A DNA stretch of 54,728 nucleotides from Candidatus Limivivens merdigallinarum (GCA_018713105.1 DVFT01000158.1:1-54728); one strand, 5' to 3'; shown: positions 16,265 to 25,140, numbered from the stretch's first letter. The notes: generated by a model from the letters alone, not told the origin. Translations and numbers: made by a program.

Positions 16265-17539
16265 ATGAATTTTTCAAAAGCTTCCGCCCTAAAGGGCGAG
16301 ATTTGCATTCCGGGAGACAAATCCATCTCCCACCGCGCTGTCATGCTGGGTGCCTTAGCGGATGGCATGACAGAGGTCACCAATTTTCTGAAGGGAGCTG
16401 ATTGTCTTTCCACGATCCAATGTTTCCGAAACCTTGGGATCCGGATTGAGGAGGATCAGGAGATTCTTCGCATTTACGGCAAAGGGCTTTACGGGCTCTC
16501 TGCTCCTTCAGACACTCTGGATACCGGAAACAGCGGCACGACTACCCGGCTGATCTCCGGTATCCTCTCCGGCCAGCCCTTTACCACCGTCCTAAACGGC
16601 GACGCTTCTATCCAAAGCCGTCCCATGAAGCGGATTATGGTACCCTTAAGGCAGATGGGCGCCGACATCGTCAGCATCCGCGGAAATGACTGCGCTCCCC
16701 TTCGCATTACCGGCGGTTCGCTGAGAGGAATCCACTATCATTCTCCTGTGGCTTCTGCCCAGGTGAAATCCGCCATTCTCCTGGCGGGAATGTATGCCGA
16801 TTCCCCCACTACCGTCACGGAACCCAGCCTGTCCCGCAATCACTCGGAGCTCATGCTGAATTACTTCGGCGGCGATGTCAAAAGTAAAGGGACGACCGTC
16901 ACCATACAGCCAAATCCACGCCTTACGGGACGTAAGGTCTCTGTCCCGGGAGATATCTCCTCCGCCGCCTACTTCCTGGCAGCCGCGTTGATCGTACCCG
17001 GCTCCGAGGTTCTGATCCGCCATGTGGGGATCAATCCCACAAGGAACGGCATCCTGAAGGTTGCCCGGCAGATGGGTGCTGATGTTACATTGTTAAACCA
17101 CTCCGAAGGGGAGGGGGAACCCACCGCCGACCTGCTGGTGAAATCTTCATCCCTCAAAGCGGTAACCATCGAGGGCAGTCTGATCCCCACCCTCATCGAT
17201 GAGATCCCCATTCTTGCCGTGCTCGCCTGCTTTGCGGAGGGCACCACTTATATCAAAGATGCCCAGGAGCTAAAAGTGAAGGAATCCAACCGGATCGATA
17301 CCGTCGTGGAAAACCTGATAGCCATGGGCGCAAACGCTACTGCCACCGAAGACGGGATGGTCATCGAAGGCGGCCATGGGCTTCATGGAGGTCTCGTTGA
17401 CAGCCATATGGATCACCGGATCGCCATGTCTTTCGCCGTAGCCGCCCTGGCTGCGGAGGGAAAGACCGACATTCGGGACGCGGAATGTGTCAATATCAGT
17501 TACCCATCCTTTTATAAAGATCTGAACTCCCTGATGTAA
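16265..17539 (+). CDS. aroA: EPSP synthase (3-phosphoshikimate 1-carboxyvinyltransferase)
   Basis: A 424-residue enzyme that transfers the enolpyruvyl group of phosphoenolpyruvate to shikimate 3-phosphate. The N-terminal substrate-binding segment IPGDKSISHRAVMLGALA is at about 16-33, the family motif LDTGNSGTTTRLISG near 84-98, and QVKSAILLAG near 165. The C-terminal signature RHVKESNRI-like stretch reads ELKVKESNRIDT near 338, and DHRIAMSFA near 382. It starts 17 bases after tyrA with AAGAGGAGG in the gap. The remaining shikimate genes are not in this window. Confidence 0.95.
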   Translation: MNFSKASALKGEICIPGDKSISHRAVMLGALADGMTEVTNFLKGADCLSTIQCFRNLGIRIEEDQEILRIYGKGLYGLSAPSDTLDTGNSGTTTRLISGILSGQPFTTVLNGDASIQSRPMKRIMVPLRQMGADIVSIRGNDCAPLRITGGSLRGIHYHSPVASAQVKSAILLAGMYADSPTTVTEPSLSRNHSELMLNYFGGDVKSKGTTVTIQPNPRLTGRKVSVPGDISSAAYFLAAALIVPGSEVLIRHVGINPTRNGILKVARQMGADVTLLNHSEGEGEPTADLLVKSSSLKAVTIEGSLIPTLIDEIPILAVLACFAEGTTYIKDAQELKVKESNRIDTVVENLIAMGANATATEDGMVIEGGHGLHGGLVDSHMDHRIAMSFAVAALAAEGKTDIRDAECVNISYPSFYKDLNSLM

Positions 17540-17541
17540 AG

Positions 17542-17600
17542 AAAAAGCCGGTTCGGGCAAGAATCCCATCAAATTGGGATTCCGTCCGAATCGGCTTTTT
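17542..17600. terminator. bidirectional rho-independent terminator
   Basis: A long interrupted stem: AAAAAGCCGGTTCGG pairs with CCGAATCGGCTTTTT, and an inner AATCCCA pairs with TGGGATT. It sits between the convergent aro and CODH operons, with T-runs in both directions. Confidence 0.88.
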
Positions 17601-17617
17601 GAGCTGTATCTGCGTTT

Positions 17618-18073
17618 TTACCGCTGCCCGGATTCTTTTTCCGGCAGCCCTGCTGCTTCTGCCAGTTCTTTCAGCACTGCGTGGATCTCTTTGTGGGAAT
17701 GCTTCAGGGAAAGCACCTTTCCCTCAGGATTCAAAAAGCAGTGTTTTGTTCCTCCAACGCAGCGCACTTCGTTGGTTTTTTCGTCCGTCACTTCATATTC
17801 CATCGTCAGCACGACTCCGTTGTACTGCTTTACCGTGGTACGGATCATCACGGAATCTCCAAACCTAGTCATGGTCTTGTAGGACGCATGTGCTTCCAAA
17901 ACCGGAATCAGCACCCCCGCCGCCTCCATAGCGTCATAGGTGATGGAGGTCTGGTTCAAAATATCAACTCTAGCTTCTTCAAACCAGCGGATATAATTGG
18001 AATGGTGAACGATTCCCATCCTGTCTGTCTCATAATACTGCACTGTGTGGCGATACGGTTTGATCTCATTCAT
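17618..18073 (-). CDS. hotdog-fold acyl-CoA thioesterase (4HBT family)
   Basis: A 151-residue single-domain hotdog protein. The active-site segment YYETDRMGIVHHSNYIRWFEEAR at residues 13-35 contains the Asp and His-x-x-Tyr pattern of 4-hydroxybenzoyl-CoA/YbgC-type thioesterases. The substrate cannot be read from sequence. It overlaps the end of the oxidoreductase gene by eight bases, so it is the last gene of the CODH operon. Why a thioesterase should accompany a CO dehydrogenase is unclear; it may only share the transcript. Confidence 0.85.
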   Translation of the reverse strand: MNEIKPYRHTVQYYETDRMGIVHHSNYIRWFEEARVDILNQTSITYDAMEAAGVLIPVLEAHASYKTMTRFGDSVMIRTTVKQYNGVVLTMEYEVTDEKTNEVRCVGGTKHCFLNPEGKVLSLKHSHKEIHAVLKELAEAAGLPEKESGQR

Positions 18074-19292
18074 AGCAATATTCCCCGTTCTCCTTCACCC
18101 CATAGAAATCTCCGAAAGTCAGGGAGAATATTTCCTCTTCCCTGGCGCGAAGATCGACCTCGTTTTTGATGAGGTACTGATAGATTCCGTCATGGGAGAT
18201 ATCCCCCTGCTGCAGAAATCCGATCAGGCGGTGATTTCTGAAAATTGCTCTTTCATACTGTTCCCTGCTTTCCCGGGCAACGACCTGATCGCCCTCCCGG
18301 GGATTCAAAGCTCCTACGCACAGGGAAACCAACCCAAAGAAATTGATGGTATTCTTGGCAGCAAAGCGATCCGTATACCGGCATTGGTCACCCAGCACCA
18401 TATTCCTGGCTGCCGTCCTTCCCTGTTTTTGGGCATTTGGCCAAATCCCTGACAACCCTGTCACATCGCCTGCCGCATAGACGTCAGGCAGATTGGTTCT
18501 CAGATATTCATCCACCTTAATCCCCCGGTCGATCAAAAGGGAGCTGCCCTCAAAGCACGCCACTGCGCTTCTCACACCAGCTGCCACAATCACCATATCA
18601 CATTCCAGCTTCTCTCCATTGTCCAGGATCACGTGGGTGACATCCCCGTTTTCGCTTAAGAGGGTGTCTTCGCCCTTCCTTCCCAGACAGAACCGGCAGC
18701 CTGCCTTTTCAAAACGTTTCTGATATTCCAAAGCGCCCTTTTCATCCAACTGGATCGGCAGAATCCTATCCGCCATCTCAACAATGGTAATCTCCTTGCC
18801 CTGCTCCAAAAGCCCGTATGCAGCATCCAGCCCCACCAGTCCAGAACCAATGATCACTACTTTCTTGGAGTTCTGCGCTCTCTCGTTGATTGCCTTTGCA
18901 TCACTTAAGTGACGCAGCCCGTAAACATTGGAAGCAGTCCTGAGCGCCCCTACCGGAGGGATAAAACTCTCGGCACCGGTAGCGATCAAAAGCTTGTCAT
19001 ACTGGACACTGCTGCCGTCCGTTCCATAATAAACGTTCTTTTCCTCTGCATCCAGCCTCGTTACTTTCTGCCCGGTGATCCGACCGATGTGATTTTTTTC
19101 AAAAAAATCTGCCGGTACAAAATTCAGCCCATCCTCATCCCTCTCATGGCTCAAATATTTGTGGAGCATACAGCGGGAATGGGGCTGTTCTTCCGCAGAG
19201 ATCATGACGATCTCATCCTGAGGAGCCAGTTCCCGAAGGGTCTTTGCTGCGGTCATCCCCGCAGCTCCGATCCCGATGATCACATACTTCAT
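18066..19292 (-). CDS. FAD-dependent NAD(P)H oxidoreductase of the CODH cluster (FNOR)
   Basis: A 408-residue flavoprotein of the pyridine nucleotide-disulfide reductase fold. The FAD motif IGIGAAGMTAAKTL is at about 5-18 and the NAD(P) motif IGSGLVGLDAAYGLLEQG near 148-165; GVRSAVACFEG precedes the second FAD motif AAGDVTG near 275. It resembles NADH:rubredoxin reductase and NADH oxidase. Placed after cooS and cooF, it probably passes electrons between CooF and NAD(P), which is the known CooS-CooF-FNOR layout. Three bases separate it from cooF. Direction of electron flow and cofactor choice are not evident. Confidence 0.88.
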   Translation of the reverse strand: MKYVIIGIGAAGMTAAKTLRELAPQDEIVMISAEEQPHSRCMLHKYLSHERDEDGLNFVPADFFEKNHIGRITGQKVTRLDAEEKNVYYGTDGSSVQYDKLLIATGAESFIPPVGALRTASNVYGLRHLSDAKAINERAQNSKKVVIIGSGLVGLDAAYGLLEQGKEITIVEMADRILPIQLDEKGALEYQKRFEKAGCRFCLGRKGEDTLLSENGDVTHVILDNGEKLECDMVIVAAGVRSAVACFEGSSLLIDRGIKVDEYLRTNLPDVYAAGDVTGLSGIWPNAQKQGRTAARNMVLGDQCRYTDRFAAKNTINFFGLVSLCVGALNPREGDQVVARESREQYERAIFRNHRLIGFLQQGDISHDGIYQYLIKNEVDLRAREEEIFSLTFGDFYGVKENGEYCYE

Positions 19293-19295
19293 AGC

Positions 19296-19739
19296 CTATA
19301 CCTCCTCCACATGGATCGCCTGCTTGGGACATGCCTTCACACAGCTTGGATCCTGTCCTAAATCTTTGCAGAAATCGCATTTGATTACATAGCTCTTAGT
19401 CGCATCATCCGGCTTCAGGACGCCATAAGGGCAATTCATCACACACATGAAGCAGGAACCGCATTTTTCCCGATCGTAATAGACATGGCCGTCTGCCGGA
19501 TCCTTTGTCAGCGCTCCGCTCATACAGGAGAGCACACATTCCGGCTCATCACAATGGCGGCAGAAAATCGGCTTGTAGCCATCGGCACTCTTGTAAATAA
19601 AATTGCGGCTCTCGTTGGCGGGATCCGAAAGATCCAGCGTGTAGATGCTGCCGTTCTCTTTCCGGTGTGCCTGCATACAGGCAAGGCTGCAGCTTTTGCA
19701 TCCGTCGCACTTTTCGGCGTCTATGATAATTCGTTTCAT
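19296..19739 (-). CDS. cooF: CooF-type 4Fe-4S ferredoxin subunit
   Basis: A 147-residue electron carrier with 16 Cys arranged for four [4Fe-4S] clusters, as in CooF/HycB/DmsB proteins: CDGCKSCSLAC near residue 11, CRHCDEPECVLSC near 60, CGSCFMCVMNCP near 93, and CDFCKDLGQDPSCVKACP near 119. It receives electrons from the CO dehydrogenase and hands them to the adjacent flavoprotein. It lies 15 bases after cooS with a usable ribosome-binding site. Confidence 0.93.
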   Translation of the reverse strand: MKRIIIDAEKCDGCKSCSLACMQAHRKENGSIYTLDLSDPANESRNFIYKSADGYKPIFCRHCDEPECVLSCMSGALTKDPADGHVYYDREKCGSCFMCVMNCPYGVLKPDDATKSYVIKCDFCKDLGQDPSCVKACPKQAIHVEEV

Positions 19740-19754
19740 CTGCTTGCCCCCTTA

Positions 19755-21638
19755 TCAGATATTCAGGCCAGCTCGTTTTTCCATAATGATCTGTTCCAGG
19801 ATGTCTGCACTTTCCTTGGCATCGCCGTTGATAATCACCTGCCCTCCGGTCAGCTCCTTCATATCCTCTGTCAAAAGCTTCACCGCCAGCTTGCTTCCAG
19901 TCACGAAAGGCGGAAGGCCTAGATGCAGCGGGAGCCCCAAGGCAAGCCCGAAGCAGCCGTCAGCCAGTGCCTGTTCCTCCAGCCACTGGGCAGCGGACAG
20001 CACCAGAGGAAGCTTCGGAATATCCACGCCGATCTCCTTGGCAAGCTCGGTAGCTACGATCTCCAGTCGCCCGATTGCCAGACAAGGACCAAAATTCAGC
20101 ACAGGCGGGATTCCCAGCTTCTCACAGACTGCACGGAGTTTCGGTCCTGCAAGTTTCGCAGCTTCCGGCTCCATCAGGCCGCAGTTTTCGATTCCTCCTG
20201 AAGAACACCCTGCCGTCAGCACCAGGATATCCCTGGAGATCAGTTCTTTGGTCAACTCTACGGTCAAGACATCGTGTCCTCCTGCCGTCAGGTTGGAACA
20301 GCCTACCACACCTGCAACCCCTTTGATATCTCCCGATACCAGAAGGTCAATCAGCGGCTTCCAGGTATCGCCCAGGAATTTCTTCAGGGAACCCTCGCTG
20401 ACACCGGTAAGGGTATCGTCATTGCCGTGTTCCGGGAAGAGGTTCATCGTTACCTTGCCTCTTCTTGCCTTGTATGCTTCCACGATCTCATCGATGATCT
20501 CCATGCTCTGCTTCTCTCTGTTATCAAAATCAAAGGGTTTCAGCTCTGCATTTGCTTTCTTTGCCACATCGTCCAGACAGATCTGTTTGATCATGAGCTG
20601 ATCGCAGATGGGCTCAATGCCGGGCAGCGTACAGTTAAACTCGGACAGTACGGCATCGATGCCGCCAGTTGCAAGCACTGCCTCGCTTGTATAATTGTTT
20701 CCGGCATGGCCTTCAAAAATATCCGTATAGTGGGCGCCTCTCAGCTGCAGATCCTGCCCGACACAGGTACAGCCCACCAGTTTAAAGCCCTTTGCTCCGG
20801 CTGCCTTTGCCTTTGCAACAGCCTCCTCGCTTTTCAGACGCTCCTGCAGATCCACAAAAATCGTGTGCTGGTGTCCGGTGATCATGATATTGATGTAGTC
20901 CGGATCAATCACCCGAAGTCCTACCGGCGCAAGACGAAGCTCCGGCTCTCCTAAGAGGATATCATTCAGCAGATTGGTCAACGTCAAGCCGTAAAGCCCT
21001 GTGGAGATTCCCAACTTCAGGCAGTCCGTATACATATCCACCGGATCAGAATTCAAGTTGGTAGAACATTTTACCACTCCGTGGAAGACTTCTCCCTTAG
21101 CTCCTCCAGGAAGAATACCCAAAGCTTTCCATTTCTCATAACGGGGAGCATAGGCAAGCTTCTCTACCAGCTCCATCTTCTCATACTCCGGTTTGTACAG
21201 ATCGTCCAGCACCTTCTGCGCTACCTGCTCTGCCTTCTCGTACTTATCCTCAGCTTCCACTCCCAGAAGCTCTGCCAGATGGTTCAGGGCATTCTTTCCT
21301 TTGATCTCCCCTCTTGCCTTCGCCGTCTTTAATACGTTCAATGCCGTATTTTCCACAATGTGGATATAGCATCCGGAGCCTGCTGCAACAGCTCTCAGAA
21401 AATTCCGTGCCACGATCACATCAGCGGTCGCGCCGCAGATTCCTCTCGGTGCCTTCGGTGTGATCCGGCAGGGACCGTTGGAACACAGGCGGCAGCATAC
21501 TCCCTGCAGCCCAAAGCCGCATTTGGTACTCTGGCTCTCTACCCGGTGATGGGAGGTTTCCATAGAAAGCCCTTTGATATAACCTTCCAATGGCTTGTCT
21601 GCACTCTTACATGTGGAACATCCAACACATTCGTTCAT
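19755..21638 (-). CDS. cooS: anaerobic carbon-monoxide dehydrogenase catalytic subunit
   Basis: A 627-residue Ni-Fe-S enzyme that interconverts CO and CO2. Cys40 and Cys48 fit the D-cluster, and Cys49, 52, 57 and 68 the B-cluster, in spacing close to the Rhodospirillum enzyme. C-cluster ligands are recognisable in ITGHQH (His), GCTCVGQ, FNCTLPG, VVGCSNL, TAGCSSGG and FGPCLAIG, so the nickel site looks intact. The extra N-terminal CVGCSTC (Cys4, 7, 10) is unusual for the characterised enzymes I know. No acetyl-CoA synthase subunit is nearby, so this is a monofunctional CODH. The promoter is just upstream; AGGAGG precedes the ATG by 11 bases. Confidence 0.94.
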   Translation of the reverse strand: MNECVGCSTCKSADKPLEGYIKGLSMETSHHRVESQSTKCGFGLQGVCCRLCSNGPCRITPKAPRGICGATADVIVARNFLRAVAAGSGCYIHIVENTALNVLKTAKARGEIKGKNALNHLAELLGVEAEDKYEKAEQVAQKVLDDLYKPEYEKMELVEKLAYAPRYEKWKALGILPGGAKGEVFHGVVKCSTNLNSDPVDMYTDCLKLGISTGLYGLTLTNLLNDILLGEPELRLAPVGLRVIDPDYINIMITGHQHTIFVDLQERLKSEEAVAKAKAAGAKGFKLVGCTCVGQDLQLRGAHYTDIFEGHAGNNYTSEAVLATGGIDAVLSEFNCTLPGIEPICDQLMIKQICLDDVAKKANAELKPFDFDNREKQSMEIIDEIVEAYKARRGKVTMNLFPEHGNDDTLTGVSEGSLKKFLGDTWKPLIDLLVSGDIKGVAGVVGCSNLTAGGHDVLTVELTKELISRDILVLTAGCSSGGIENCGLMEPEAAKLAGPKLRAVCEKLGIPPVLNFGPCLAIGRLEIVATELAKEIGVDIPKLPLVLSAAQWLEEQALADGCFGLALGLPLHLGLPPFVTGSKLAVKLLTEDMKELTGGQVIINGDAKESADILEQIIMEKRAGLNI

Positions 21639-21680
21639 TTGTTCTTTATCCTCCTTGAATGTTTTTCTGATAATGTGGAG

Positions 21681-21710
21681 ATTATATCAACCATTCACAA
21701 TATTAGTCAA
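21681..21710 (-). promoter_or_regulatory. sigma-A-type promoter for cooS-cooF-FNOR
   Basis: On the minus strand TTGACT at 21710-21705, an 18-base spacer, then a perfect TATAAT at 21686-21681. It begins only three bases below the stop of the DNA glycosylase gene. I saw no CooA/CRP-type TGTGA-N6-TCACA site. Confidence 0.75.
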
Positions 21711-21712
21711 GG

Positions 21713-22564
21713 TTAACTCCTGTCAACAGCCGTTTTTGTCCTTTGCATGCCTGCCTCATGCAGCCCCTTCAAATCATAGTAAAAAAGGTACTGCTGGATG
21801 ATTCCTGCCATCCTGCCGTAACGCTCAAAGGGAAATCCTTGAGGATATTCCCGCTGCAGCACATTCTTGATGTGTGTATCTACCGGAAAGGCCTCCAGAT
21901 GCCCAAGGCCAAACAGGCAGATACAGTCTGCCACCTTATCTCCTACACCTGGCAAACGCTTTAACTCTTCCCTCGCTTCTTGGTAGGGAAGACTTCGGAT
22001 CCGGCAAAGATCCACCGTCCCATTCAAAACGCTTTGCACTGTTTTTTCTATGTATTTGCTTCGGTATCCGAAATTCATGCCTCGCAGCGTATCTTCTGAG
22101 ACATCCCGCAGCTCTTCTGGTCCCGGAAATGTATCATAGATTTCCCCTTCCAAGGTTTCTTTTTTCTTACCGTAATGGCCGCAGAGTACCGCAATACACG
22201 TTTTAATCCGTTTGATATTGTTTTGCTGGGAAATCAAAAACGTCAAAATCATTTCCCACAAATCCTGATGAAGAATCCGGATCCCGTTTCCGAACTCGGC
22301 AGCTTTCACCAAATAGGCGTCATTTGGGTCTATCTTTTCCCGAAGCGCCCCATAGTCCCTGCCGAGATCAAAATATTCTTCCCAGATTTCCCGAAATTCC
22401 TCCTCCGTACAGAAAAACGTCACTTGTTCCCCTTTCTGGGCAAGCCTAAGCCGCCGTCCAAGGGCATTCACGGCATATTCTCCTTCTCTTATCTGTTCCA
22501 TGCGGAAGCATTGACCCGAATCCGCGATTTCTTTTAATTGAAAATAGGGAATTGTTTTTTTCAT
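21713..22564 (-). CDS. OGG1-type 8-oxoguanine DNA glycosylase/lyase
   Basis: A 283-residue base-excision repair enzyme. The N-terminal part matches the OGG_N domain, with SGQCFRMEQI near residue 16. The helix-hairpin-helix and GPD region reads LPGVGDKVADCICLFGLG at about 209-226, in which Lys is the Schiff-base nucleophile, and FPVDTHI near 231 supplies the catalytic Asp, as in human OGG1. This separates it from plain AlkA. It removes 8-oxoguanine opposite C and cleaves the strand. It lies between the collagen-like gene and the cooS promoter. Confidence 0.9.
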   Translation of the reverse strand: MKKTIPYFQLKEIADSGQCFRMEQIREGEYAVNALGRRLRLAQKGEQVTFFCTEEEFREIWEEYFDLGRDYGALREKIDPNDAYLVKAAEFGNGIRILHQDLWEMILTFLISQQNNIKRIKTCIAVLCGHYGKKKETLEGEIYDTFPGPEELRDVSEDTLRGMNFGYRSKYIEKTVQSVLNGTVDLCRIRSLPYQEAREELKRLPGVGDKVADCICLFGLGHLEAFPVDTHIKNVLQREYPQGFPFERYGRMAGIIQQYLFYYDLKGLHEAGMQRTKTAVDRS

Positions 22565-22584
22565 CTTTCCTCACTCATTGGCTG

Positions 22585-22614
22585 GGCGACAGCCGCAATA
22601 GAAGGGCTGCCGCC
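22585..22614 (-). terminator. candidate hairpin after the collagen-like gene
   Basis: GGCGGCAGCC pairs with GGCTGTCGCC (one wobble) around a 10-base loop, about 25 bases past the collagen-like gene's stop. No T-run follows on the minus strand, so terminator function is doubtful. Confidence 0.35.
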
Positions 22615-22637
22615 AAATTTACAAAGCTTCTTCCACT

Positions 22638-23435
22638 CTATACGAGCTTTTGGATATTCATGGAAATCTCCGTATACAGAAAACCTCCGCCTGATCCTAC
22701 TACATTCACGACAGCAGGCACATTTTTCACCTGGATAATCTGCGTAAACGCAATATTGCTGACTCCAGAGGAATTTTGGAAGACACAATGTACGCTGCTC
22801 CCCGGCACTGCATTGCCCTGCTGCTGGAGATTCATCAGAATCGTCAAAGGATACTTCTGCCCCTGCGCCGGGGAAATCGATCCATGAAAAGAAATGTAAT
22901 AATATCCTGGCTGTTCAATGGTAACGTCTGCAGAGTTCTGGCTGTGTGTCACAGATGTTCCATAAGAGACTGCATTTCGGTCAAAAATCAGCTTGCTGCC
23001 TGAGGTACCAGGTTGAGACGGAGTTGAATATGCGCTCAGAAATTCCGAAACGGCTCCTGAAGCCCCAGTCGCACCTTGCGGCCCGGTCGCTCCAGTTACT
23101 CCCTGCGGTCCGGTAGGTCCAGTTACCCCCTGCGGTCCGGTCGCTCCGGTTACTCCCTGCGGTCCGGTCGCTCCGGTTACTCCCTGAGGTCCGGTCGCTC
23201 CAGTTACTCCCTGAGGCCCGGTCGCTCCGGTTACTCCCTGCGGCCCGGTCGCTCCAGTTACTCCCTGAGGCCCGGTCGCTCCAGTTACTCCCTGCGGCCC
23301 GGTAGGTCCTTCTGGTCCCGGCGGACACGATGGGGGACATGGCGGTTTAGGACGGCAGCCATTTGGACAACAGCCGCATGTTACATTTTGCCCCTCCACA
23401 TCCGTTTCTTTCTTTTCACTGCGAAACCAAAACAT
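22638..23435 (-). CDS. BclA-like collagen-repeat spore-surface protein
   Basis: A 265-residue three-part protein. Residues 1-38 are a short Cys/Pro-rich head with no Sec signal peptide ([18 protein letters not shown]). About 30 Gly-X-Y triplets follow, mostly GPQGVTGAT units, which should form a collagen triple helix. The last 135 residues are a compact beta-rich domain ([15 protein letters not shown]) like the trimerising C-terminal domain of BclA. This plan is typical of exosporium hair proteins. The start is placed at 23435 with AGAAGGA upstream; an ATG at 23453 has none. A glycosyltransferase gene ends 48 bases upstream, and the many Thr of the repeat are plausible glycan sites. Confidence 0.87.
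   Translation of the reverse strand: MFWFRSEKKETDVEGQNVTCGCCPNGCRPKPPCPPSCPPGPEGPTGPQGVTGATGPQGVTGATGPQGVTGATGPQGVTGATGPQGVTGATGPQGVTGATGPQGVTGPTGPQGVTGATGPQGATGASGAVSEFLSAYSTPSQPGTSGSKLIFDRNAVSYGTSVTHSQNSADVTIEQPGYYYISFHGSISPAQGQKYPLTILMNLQQQGNAVPGSSVHCVFQNSSGVSNIAFTQIIQVKNVPAVVNVVGSGGGFLYTEISMNIQKLV
23049..23318 (-). repeat. 27-bp tandem repeats encoding collagen Gly-X-Y triplets
   Basis: Ninety codons made largely of a 27-base unit encoding GPQGVTGAT; eight full units are near-identical at DNA level, and a degenerate final unit follows. Repeat number probably varies among strains, as in bclA genes. Confidence 0.92.
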
Positions 23436-23483
23436 AGAGATTCCTTCTTCCATTGAGTTTTCCCTATATAATATGACATACTG

Positions 23484-24569
23484 CTAGACTGGGTGAGCTT
23501 CTTTTCGCTGCTGAAAATAAACCCTGTTTTGGAGATAATATTGAGAATATGGCTGGAATTTGCCTGCCAGCTCATTATACGCCTCTGCTTTTTCAAATTC
23601 TCCCATCCGGTCATAACAGACACAAAGGGAAATTGCCGGAAGATACCCATAACATTCTTCTTGAATAAAAGCACCTGCCCTTACCGCTTTTTTGGCTGAC
23701 AATGCTTGATGATACCAATAGGCAGCCTGTTCTAATTCCCCTCTCTCCAAAAAACATCTGCCCAACTCACAGGCCGTCTCGCCTCTCGGTACATCAAAAG
23801 AAAGCCCTCTAAGAAGAGCATGTAACCGTTCCTCTTCTCTGCCCATCCGTTCATAGCATTTTGCCAACTGACGCGTACCGTCAATCTGATTTTCCCTCCA
23901 CGCATCTTCTCTCTTCAAAAAGCATTCCAGCTTATCTGCCCCTTCCCTGAATTTCCCTGCATTCAGTAGCTCTCGTCCATAATAATACAGCTCCCTGGCC
24001 TGAAACTTCACACCTTCTTGTTCCATCTTCCTGTAAATCCTCAAATTCCGTCTGCCATCTGCATTCTTACTCTTCCTATGCTCCACAGGAATCGAACTGT
24101 AAAAAATATGTCCTTTCAGTGGAATTGCCTCATGAACCCTGCCTTCGAACCGATATTCCTCCGTATTTCTCACAATCCTCTCCCGATCATAGAAAAACAA
24201 AGCATTTCCTTCTGGATCGAAGGCAGTGACATAGGGCATCATAACGATATCCGTTTTTCTTGGCAATGTTTCTTTCAGCTCTTTCAGGCGCTGCACACTG
24301 TCCTCTGTGATCACATCGTCTGCATCCAGCCACAGCAAATACTCCTTGGTCGCCTTTTCAAAGCTGAAATTTCTAGCTTTGGAGAAATCATCCTCCCAAG
24401 GGAACTCATACACCTGCTCCGTATACTTTCCTGCAATCTCACGTGTATGGTCTTCGGATCCCGTATCCACAATGATCAATTCTTCTGCGACCTGGGAAGC
24501 TCCTCGCAGGCACCGGTCCAGAACCTGCTCCTCATCCCTCACAATCATACACAAACTGATGGAAATCAA
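23484..24569 (-). CDS. family 2 glycosyltransferase with TPR-like C-terminus
   Basis: A 361-residue enzyme with an N-terminal GT-A domain (SLCMIVRDEEQVLDRCL, then VDTGSEDHT) and the metal-binding DxD segment WLDADD near residue 85. The C-terminal half is helical with repeated Tyr/Leu-rich helices resembling TPR units (CYERMGREEERLHALL, CYDRMGEFEKAEAYNEL). This fits the SunS-like transferases that glycosylate proteins. The start is set at TTG 24569 behind GGAGGAGG, giving the usual ISISLCMIVR beginning; an ATG at 24596 lacks a site. It lies directly upstream of the collagen-like gene, an arrangement like C. difficile sgtA-bclA3, so that protein is the likely acceptor. Confidence 0.87.
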   Translation of the reverse strand: MISISLCMIVRDEEQVLDRCLRGASQVAEELIIVDTGSEDHTREIAGKYTEQVYEFPWEDDFSKARNFSFEKATKEYLLWLDADDVITEDSVQRLKELKETLPRKTDIVMMPYVTAFDPEGNALFFYDRERIVRNTEEYRFEGRVHEAIPLKGHIFYSSIPVEHRKSKNADGRRNLRIYRKMEQEGVKFQARELYYYGRELLNAGKFREGADKLECFLKREDAWRENQIDGTRQLAKCYERMGREEERLHALLRGLSFDVPRGETACELGRCFLERGELEQAAYWYHQALSAKKAVRAGAFIQEECYGYLPAISLCVCYDRMGEFEKAEAYNELAGKFQPYSQYYLQNRVYFQQRKEAHPV

Positions 24570-24629
24570 AAAATCCCTCCTCCCCTTTTCCATCATATGA
24601 AAAAAGCGAGCGAGGGAAACCGTCTGCCT

Positions 24630-25136
24630 TTATAAAAACCGATTTTTGAATGCTGTTAGCTGGCGCTGATTGCGAATCACAAGTGTTTTCTCTGGATATC
24701 GCCCAGCTGCCAGACGGTAAAGCCTGTCTGCTTTCCTGGTTCTCCCATTCCAAAGAACCCATAGAAGGAATTCCGGGTCAAGCTTCTCCTGGCAGCCCTC
24801 CGCCATACTCTCCCTGGTTTTCCTTCTATTTTTCAGAAACCGTTTCAGGATACGGAACAGGCAGGAGAGACGGCTGAACTTCAAAAAAATGACGATATCC
24901 GCTTCCCGCAGCTTTCTCCTTCCACAAAGTCCCAGATAATTTCCGTCGATCACCCAGTTTTTCTGTTCCAAAAAACGTTTGACGATCCGTTTTGCTTCTC
25001 CCTCCTCCCGTTCCACCCACCCCGGAAGGAAATGAACCGAATCCAGATAGAGCAGGGGGAGCTGGTAGCGAACGCTCAGCTCCTTGCTCAGCGTAGATTT
25101 TCCGCTTCCGCTGTAGCCGATCACCGCAATCTTCAT
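24630..25136 (-). CDS. P-loop kinase-like protein (topology-modulation/FlaR family)
   Basis: A 168-residue adenylate kinase-like NTPase. The Walker A motif GYSGSGKST is at residues 7-15, DSVHF and the WVIDGNY segment follow, and DIVIFLKFSR marks the second core strand. The pattern matches proteins named DNA topology modulation protein (FlaR), whose true biochemical role is not well defined. It starts five bases after the surface-protein stop, so it is co-transcribed with that gene, but no functional link is apparent. Confidence 0.8.
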   Translation of the reverse strand: MKIAVIGYSGSGKSTLSKELSVRYQLPLLYLDSVHFLPGWVEREEGEAKRIVKRFLEQKNWVIDGNYLGLCGRRKLREADIVIFLKFSRLSCLFRILKRFLKNRRKTRESMAEGCQEKLDPEFLLWVLWNGRTRKADRLYRLAAGRYPEKTLVIRNQRQLTAFKNRFL

Positions 25137-25140
25137 ACAC

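Noticed and set aside
21639-21712. CooA/CRP-type CO-sensing operator upstream of cooS
   Set aside because: TTGTGA occurs once, but no symmetric TGTGA-N6-TCACA site is present.
23049-23318. Possible CRISPR-like array of 27-bp repeats
   Set aside because: The repeats are contiguous, in frame and encode collagen triplets; there are no unique spacers or cas genes.
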